Positions 58,341 to 64,000 of a DNA stretch of 64,000 bases are shown here, piece after piece (the stretch's first letter is position 1; the number at the start of each line of letters is the position of its first letter). This stretch comes from Paragordius varius. Taxonomy: Eukaryota > Nematomorpha. The translations under genes were made by a program, and so were the position numbers. The notes beneath the pieces were generated by a model. It did no database searches and was not told the origin of the DNA. It saw only the letters and a list, made by a program, of their open reading frames with translations. Location: assembly GCA_964247055.1 (NCBI GenBank), contig OZ176058.1, positions 4,650,001 through 4,714,000 on the forward strand. The letters are read 5' to 3'.

Positions 58341-59364
58341 GTTTCTACTTTATTTATCATTTATCATATATTTTTACCATAGATTTGTACATTTTAAAAC
58401 TAATTTTTACCAAACATATCATTGGAAAATCGAATTTTCTCCAGATATTATCTTTTTCTAGGTTTATTCATTTTTAAATGGTACAATTTGGAGATTAAAT
58501 TTAATAAAAATTAACCTTTTATGAAGCAAGGTGTTAGATATAAGAAAGGCCAGTTTATAAAAAGTACAATATTTTAATCCCTTGCTTACATGGGCTCATT
58601 TCATAAAATGCTCCTGAAATTATACGGACAGCATGTAATAATTTCTAAAAGACCATTCTTTTTTTTCATAAGACAACCATACTTTTTAAAATTTTGCTAT
58701 TAAAGATATTTAATTACAATCATAATCTAAAAAATTGATCGTGCCACCAATTTACATTTCTATTTTATATTTTGCAGTTAACAACAATCAGTTTTATATT
58801 CAAAAAAACATATCAAATGGTTGTTTAGAAAAAAATATTTGTTTTTATAATTTACGTTTTGTCCGTAAGATTTCAATTTTTACTGTATATTTATAATGTT
58901 GGTTTTGAGACAACTTTCCTGAAAACGTGTATCATTCATTTTCCAAAAGTCGGGCCATTTTTACAGTAAAATCAAATTATACGGACAAAACGTAAAAATA
59001 TAAAGACAAATATCTTTTTCTAAAAGACAACCATAGTTTTTCAAACCTAAATTAATCCTAGTAAAATACTTAATAGCCTAAAATATATTATGTTAACGAT
59101 ATACATCTCTATTTTATACTTTGAAAATAAAAACAAAGAGTTAAATTCAAAATTTTTGGAAAAAAATATTTGTCTTTATATTACGTTTTGTCCGTATAGT
59201 TCAATTTTTACTTTAGTAGTACACCGAGTAAACCGCGTAAATGGAAAAATTTTAAAAAATGTCTTGAAACTTTTTAGGAAACAGGTTAACCCCATTCTGA
59301 TTTATGAAATTCATAAAGTAATAACTATATAATAATTTTTAATTTTTTAATCCACTATAAAAAA

Positions 59365-60445
59365 CGCATGTGTGTATTATACCCATCCTAATAGCTTATA
59401 TCACAGTGTCGACGCTTGCGTAAAAATCTCTTTGGGTTTGAGTTTCAACAACACCTTGGCTTAGAGTTAACCAGCTTAATCGATGCGTGTTTCCAGGAGT
59501 TATCGTTATCTAGGAGAGTGTAACTGTGATATTGTGAGATAGTAGTCACCTTTTCTTTCTATAATATACCCCTGCCGTTACCCCTTACTCAACTTAGTTT
59601 TTTTATATAGATAGAGGTTGATTGGACTTAAATTCGCGATAAGGCTTTACATCATGTCCTATACATTCGATTGGGGTGGACTTTACATACGAGTTAGGGT
59701 TGTTAACTTGATTACAAAGTAGTTCTTTTAAAGATGTTGGCGACTTATTATGTAACACTGTTTATTGTTTTATATGCAAGTAAAAAGTCGGCTTTCATGG
59801 AGTTTTATTCAATTTTCAAGATTTTTATTATTTTTTCTACCAACCGTGGGTTTTTGCATGATAGGGTACGGATGTGCTTAATATAAGTTTTTGAAATATC
59901 AATTCGAATTCTTTTGTCTGAAGTAGCTGGCATTATCATTTACGATTTGACACGAAAATTCATATCCATCTTAGTGCTTTCCAGCGGCAGTTTGGAATAA
60001 AAACGAATAAACTTTGTGCACATTCACTTCGATCCAATGGGTGGCGCTATCGATAGTTAACAACTACTAACTATCTGCTGGGCAAAACCGCTTCCATTTC
60101 AGAATATAAATATCTCATCTATAGGGTGGATTTTCGGGGCCATTGGGTCGGTTGAATAGATATGCCTTTTAATTCTCTACCCATCGGGTGAAATCGTTCT
60201 CTTGTCCTTGATACTGAACTGCGGTCATTTAGACAAGGTAGATTATAGCAGGTTAACTCGAAGTTTTAGATCTTCCCCTTCCCAATGATTTGTTGTTAGC
60301 GCATTTTTACTTTGTTTAAAAGTTTCCTTTATGGTAGTTTTTTCATCAACTGTTCCTTTTTAGTTACGAAATCATTCCCTTCATAAACGTTGATAAAAAG
60401 GGGTAATCTGGATAAGGGGTACAAATTTCTTTGATCATTTTATAT
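59365..60445 (-). mobile_element. Broken integrase fossil, antisense in intron 5 copy 4
   Basis: Same fossil as in the other copies, same position and orientation, with several breaks. No LTRs seen. Confidence 0.5.
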
Positions 60446-60487
60446 TTCTTACAATCGTGTTAAATCGATTATATATCCACTTTTGTA

Positions 60488-60629
60488 CAGTAAAAATCAA
60501 AATTATACGGACAAAAATAAAAATATAAAGACAAATGTTTTTATTAAAAAGACAACCATAGTTTTTAAGACCTTAATTTTTCTCATAGTAGCTATTTAAT
60601 TATAATTGTAAAATATAGAATTGATTGTG

Positions 60630-60681
<52 letters not shown>

Positions 60682-60816
60682 TTATTTTAGACTTTGCCAT
60701 TTAAAACAATCAGCTATATTGAAAAAAATCAATATTTAAAAGGTATGGTTGTCTTTTAGAAAAAAATATTTGTTTTTAAATTTTTACGTTTTGTCCGTAT
60801 AATTTCAGTTTTACTG
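60488..60816. repeat. CAGTAAAAA-type MITE with expanded AT run, intron 5 copy 4
   Basis: Left CAGTAAAAATCAAAATTATA, right GTATAATTTCAGTTTTACTG. Its middle contains about 22 AT dinucleotides (60635-60679) where copies 1-3 have only a few. Confidence 0.75.
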
Positions 60817-60953
60817 TAATATAGAATTAATGTTATTAATACCTTTTTTTTCCTTCCAAAAGTCACCTAGCATTCATATCGTTTATTAAAAGCTATACGT
60901 AACTATAATTAGATGAATTTTGATATAACAAATTTATTCTTTTCTGCTACCGC

Positions 60954-61586
60954 TAGGGTTGTGCAGACCCAGTCAGACCATGATCATGACCACTTTTTAT
61001 TAAGTAAGTATCAGATATTGGATTGTCAGAATAACGTTAGAATTACACTTGCGTTTCATGTCATGTTTTATTTTAAAAGTTTGTACCATACATTTTTTGA
61101 TATTAGTTATTTACAAATATTTTTAATTAAATTTATTCAACAAATTTGTTTTCAAATGATTTTGCCATTACCTTCTGAAGCTTCAAATACATAGATTTTA
61201 ATACTGGATATTTCAAATATTTTACCTAGTTTTAAACTTAATCATTAAAATATCCAATTATAGGATGTTGATTTTATTGATTCACACATGGAATAATTGC
61301 ATATTTGGTTGATTGTTTTGTTTTACGAAATATCTGGATATGCTTAAATGCTAATGTTATAAGGATGCATGTTTAACAATTTAATATATTGTTAAATAAG
61401 GATTTAATATTTAATTTTTATTTTATGAAAAGTATATTAAAAAACAATATAATGTTACCATCTTTCCAAAAAAAATTTACTAGCAATTTTTCAAAAACAA
61501 CTGTTTTTTAAATGACCTTGGTCAAAAATTAAATAGTCACTGACCTGGTCAATTGACCGGGTCATGACTTGGTCAGCACAACCCTA
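60954..61586. mobile_element. hAT-like non-autonomous element unique to copy 4
   Basis: 633 bp with ends TAGGGTTGTGC and GCACAACCCTA, flanked by GCTACCGC (60946-60953) and GATACCGC (61587-61594), an 8-bp target duplication with one mismatch. Copy 1 has the unbroken site GTTACCGCATTTG. Subterminal GACC/GGTC words recur (GACCTGGTC, GACCGGGTC). Terminus and target length are typical of hAT. No transposase is seen; the 93-codon frame at 60913-61194 is incidental. Confidence 0.8.
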
Positions 61587-61648
61587 GATACCGCATTTGT
61601 TTAGCTTAACTAAATCGTATATTAAATCATTTTTTATGACTCTTACAG

Positions 61649-61860
61649 GTACAAACTGTTTTGTCGCCTCATGGTTTTCATCAATAATGCCATCAACCCA
61701 TTTCTGTACAGCGCTTTGTCTGTTAAATATCGCCGAGCTTTCCGTAAATTCTGTCGATTCCATTTGTTGTGTGGAGCGCAATACTTGTGGCCTTTCCCTT
61801 GGAAAAAACTTGGGCGCAAAGATGGGAGCACGTTATCAAAATCCATAACATTTCGAACAG
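61649..61860 (+). pseudogene. Copy 4 exon 6: TM7, helix 8
   Basis: 212 nt, open. The Met before NPFLY is Ile (NNAINPFLY). Acceptor TTACAG, donor CAG|GTAGGT. Confidence 0.8.
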
Positions 61861-61994
61861 GTAGGTGGCTGAATTCTTTAATTTTTTTTCAAACTTTACG
61901 TTATTGTATATTATATTATTTTAGAGTAAAACATTAAATTATTTACTAAAGAATGTGTTTTTAGATCTAGATCTTCGAGTAGTCTGCCCATTAA

Positions 61995-62242
61995 CAGTAA
62001 AAAATGAATATTATACAGACAAAACCTAAAATTTAATAGGCAAATTTTTTTCGACCGCTCCTCTCTACTTTTTTTTAACTTAAAGTTCAATACAACTAAT
62101 TGACTGCAAAGTATAAAATAGAGATGTTAATTTGTAACATCGACTATATATTTAACGATTGCAATTAAATAGCTTATGTAAAAAATTTAGGGTTAAAAAC
62201 ATGTGTAACCCGTTTTTTTATTTTTTATAGTTTTGTCCTTAA
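61995..62242. repeat. Diverged MITE in intron 6, copy 4
   Basis: CAGTAAAAAATGAATATTAT to TTTTGTCCTTAAC; fills intron 6 (61861-62263). Confidence 0.45.
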
Positions 62243-62263
62243 CAAATAAAAATGTTTTTTTAG

Positions 62264-63420
62264 ATGTTGATTTCTCAAGGAAACGCCTTCCCTCCACATT
62301 CTTTCGCGAGGACAGCAAATTCAATAATGGTGACGAAGAAGAGATGGACAGTTTCTTAGAGTCGGAATACCTTAATTCTGTGCGACAAAACCGCAAATCT
62401 GCCAATATCTGGACAAAGAAACAAGGAGAAAAAATCGATTTAAACTCCGCCATAGGTATGGCTAGACCAAAATTAGATTCTCCCATAAAACCAATTCTGA
62501 AAAATGTTGGCCTAAAATCTAACATCATTTTGAATGTTGACGACTCAACCGGTCGTCCCTCCTTTAAGGGTGGTGGCGTTAGGAAGGGACCATTTTCCCG
62601 ACAAATCTCAAGGCTAGAATCTACATCTCATTACGACGATATTTGGAAATTACAGGAGAGGCCTTCAACTTCATCTGGGCTATTTAAAACACATAGTGCT
62701 TACCAGCTAGAAGAACCTTTAATACAATCCCACCCTTATGAAAATGTTTACAACAATACAGAACTCATCATCACAAGAAGAAGTGAACAGCCGCAAGAAA
62801 TTAAATTACATAAAAATGAAGCAGTATTAGATAGAGCACCACTGATGACAGATTTCAGGAAATTACCTGAAACGTTTATATCTTGTTTTAATAGCAAAAA
62901 TACAAACAAAAGCCAAAACAACATTCCCTCACCTATCCCAAGAAGTGGACCTTTCAAAATTAGTTTGCCTTCTTCACACAAACCTCCCAGTACAGGAGGT
63001 ATTTGGCAAAAGCGTTTTGATTTACCCAACAGCAATGTATTAAATAAGGAATCATCTAGTCAACAAGAAGAACCTGCCTTACTTTTTACTAATGACGCCA
63101 CGATCAAAGAAATTCTTATCAGCAGCAATTCTTCAGACGAAGAAGAAAAGTGGAATTATGATTTTTACTCAACAGCTGGCCCGTCTCATGAATCTGATAC
63201 CCATTGTTTAATTCAAACGCAAGAAGGAGATGACTGGCAAAATTTACCTCAAAGAAGGACTATTCAAACAAAAACCATTTCACCGTCTTTAACTAACAAA
63301 AATAATAAGCAAATAAGCAACATAAAATATTCTCCGAGCATGTCTTTTGCCGACACAGTTTGGGTCAAACGCGTCCTATTAAATGGACGCCTAAGCGTTT
63401 CACTCGAAAGTCGTCTCTAA
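62264..63420 (+). pseudogene. Copy 4 exon 7: C-tail
   Basis: 385 codons, open to TAA, ending ESRL. It shares ELIITRRSEQPQ with copy 2. Several whole-codon losses relative to copy 1 near the start (SAIGMARPKL). Confidence 0.8.
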
Positions 63421-63488
63421 TCAACGACAATATTTATAATGAAATTTTGGTTTATAAATATTTACGACCATATAAATACTAAAAAGAA

Positions 63489-63494
63489 AATAAA
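63489..63494 (+). terminator. Polyadenylation signal of copy 4
   Basis: AATAAA 69 bp after the stop. Confidence 0.5.
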
Positions 63495-63521
63495 TTAAAT
63501 AAATATATATATATATATATA

Positions 63522-63964
63522 TAGTCATGTATCCTTTATTTTATCAAAAATTTATGAAAAATTTATTTTTTTCTTCGTTAATTGGGTATAAATATTTGGT
63601 AAAAAATGGAAAAAAACAAGTATTATGGTATTAACAATATCATATACATTAAGAAAGTGTAAAAATTATATTTTTATTTGTTAAAGAAAAGAGCCCAATG
63701 GATAAAGATTAAGGATTGGTTGTTAGTGTTTTTTCATTTTTTTACCAAAGATTTCCGACGCCCTTCCCCCACACTTTTACTTTTTTTAATGGAAAATATG
63801 TTATGGTTAATTCTAATAAATAAAAATATAATTCTTATACTTTTTGATGAATATGATATGGCTAATACCATGCCCTTGTTTTTTCCATTCTTTACCAAAT
63901 ATTTATACCCCCATTTAACGAAAAAAATAAATAAATTTTTAATAAAATAAAGGATAGATGACTG
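63522..63964. repeat. Whole CAGTCAT-type MITE after copy 4
   Basis: 443 bp. Left TAGTCATGTATCCTTTATTT, right AAATAAAGGATAGATGACTG, with TA-rich flanks. This is the reference copy for the truncated halves at 17156 and 47814. The 63678-63950 reading frame lies inside it and is not a gene. Confidence 0.8.
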
Positions 63965-64000
63965 TATATATATAATTTTACATTGTCATTCTTTAATTTA

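Larger units (their letters stand above)
58341..61648 (+). other. Copy 4 intron 5
   Basis: 3.3 kb, the longest intron 5. It holds eroded and whole CAGTAAAAA-type MITEs (about 58615-58884, 58964-59213, 60488-60816), the integrase fossil (59365-60445), an AT microsatellite (60635-60679) and a hAT-like insertion (60954-61586). Confidence 0.7.
48004..63420 (+). pseudogene. TRHR-like GPCR copy 4 (type B, disrupted)
   Basis: Exon counterparts: about 48002-48788, 49759-51003, 53384-53770, 54353-54544, 58225-58340, 61649-61860, 62264-63420. Exon 1 is cut in mid-TM1 exactly as in copy 2. Exon 2 has a TAA at 50135-50137 in ECL2 and lacks one T near 50288-50292, inside TM5. Exons 3-7 are open and phase-matched; TM7 has AINPFLY instead of AMNPFLY, the MITE load is the highest of the four, and a hAT-like insertion occurs in intron 5. 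No full receptor can result. Confidence 0.8.

Noticed and set aside
60913-61194. 93-codon frame in the copy 4 intron 5 insertion
   Set aside because: It spans the edge of the hAT-like element and has no transposase motif.
3891-63420. Interpretation as a pure assembly artefact (one gene assembled four times)
   Set aside because: The copies differ by unique insertions, distinct junctions and independent lesions, so real duplication is favoured. Collapsed or expanded haplotypes cannot be fully excluded without reads.
63678-63950. 90-codon frame near the window end
   Set aside because: It lies wholly within the CAGTCAT-type inverted-repeat element.
1-64000. tRNA, rRNA or other structured RNA genes
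   Set aside because: No cloverleaf, A/B box pair or rRNA core words were noticed by eye; the hairpins seen are transposon arms.

Overview
The window is AT-rich (well over two-thirds A+T by eye) eukaryotic DNA with short exons, GT-AG introns and many small palindromic transposons. I see no bacterial signatures. Its gene content is one theme repeated four times: a head-to-tail array of a seven-transmembrane receptor gene of the thyrotropin-releasing-hormone-receptor (TRHR / protostome EFLamide receptor) family. The best match is an invertebrate, plausibly an arthropod. A small crustacean such as a copepod would fit, but the species cannot be fixed from the sequence.

Layout: 1-3890 is upstream DNA with two small transposons, a perfect palindrome, nested inverted repeats and a TATA-like box. 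Copy 1 (3891-17016) has seven exons whose splice phases all match, giving one open frame of 1,570 codons. It is the only copy that looks whole. Copy 2 (17344-32677) starts in the middle of TM1 and carries a nonsense change and two frameshifts. Copy 3 (34574-47526, with its old 3' end at 47701) is open through all seven helices but has lost the original N-terminus and, by a late frameshift, the last part of the C-tail. Copy 4 (48004-63420) has the same truncated first exon as copy 2, a nonsense codon and a frameshift.

The copies alternate in type: 1 and 3 (type A) share intron lengths, indels and 3' junctions, and 2 and 4 (type B) share a different set. An A-to-AB tandem duplication followed by duplication of the whole AB block (about 30 kb) explains this. 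Both kinds of junction fall in small transposons: the A/B junctions lie inside a truncated CAGTCAT-type element, and the B/A junction at the edge of a foldback element.

The introns hold several MITE families, unique later insertions in copies 2 and 4, and, in intron 5 of every copy, an antisense fossil of a retroelement integrase. The encoded receptor is unusual. Its 7TM core is close to TRHR, but the second extracellular loop (about 280 residues), third intracellular loop (about 400) and C-tail (about 420) are huge and of low complexity. They carry a PPPY motif and a PDZ-type C-terminus. A phase-matched, unannotated 61-codon reading frame in intron 4, with resemblance to part of exon 2, may be a cryptic alternative terminal exon.
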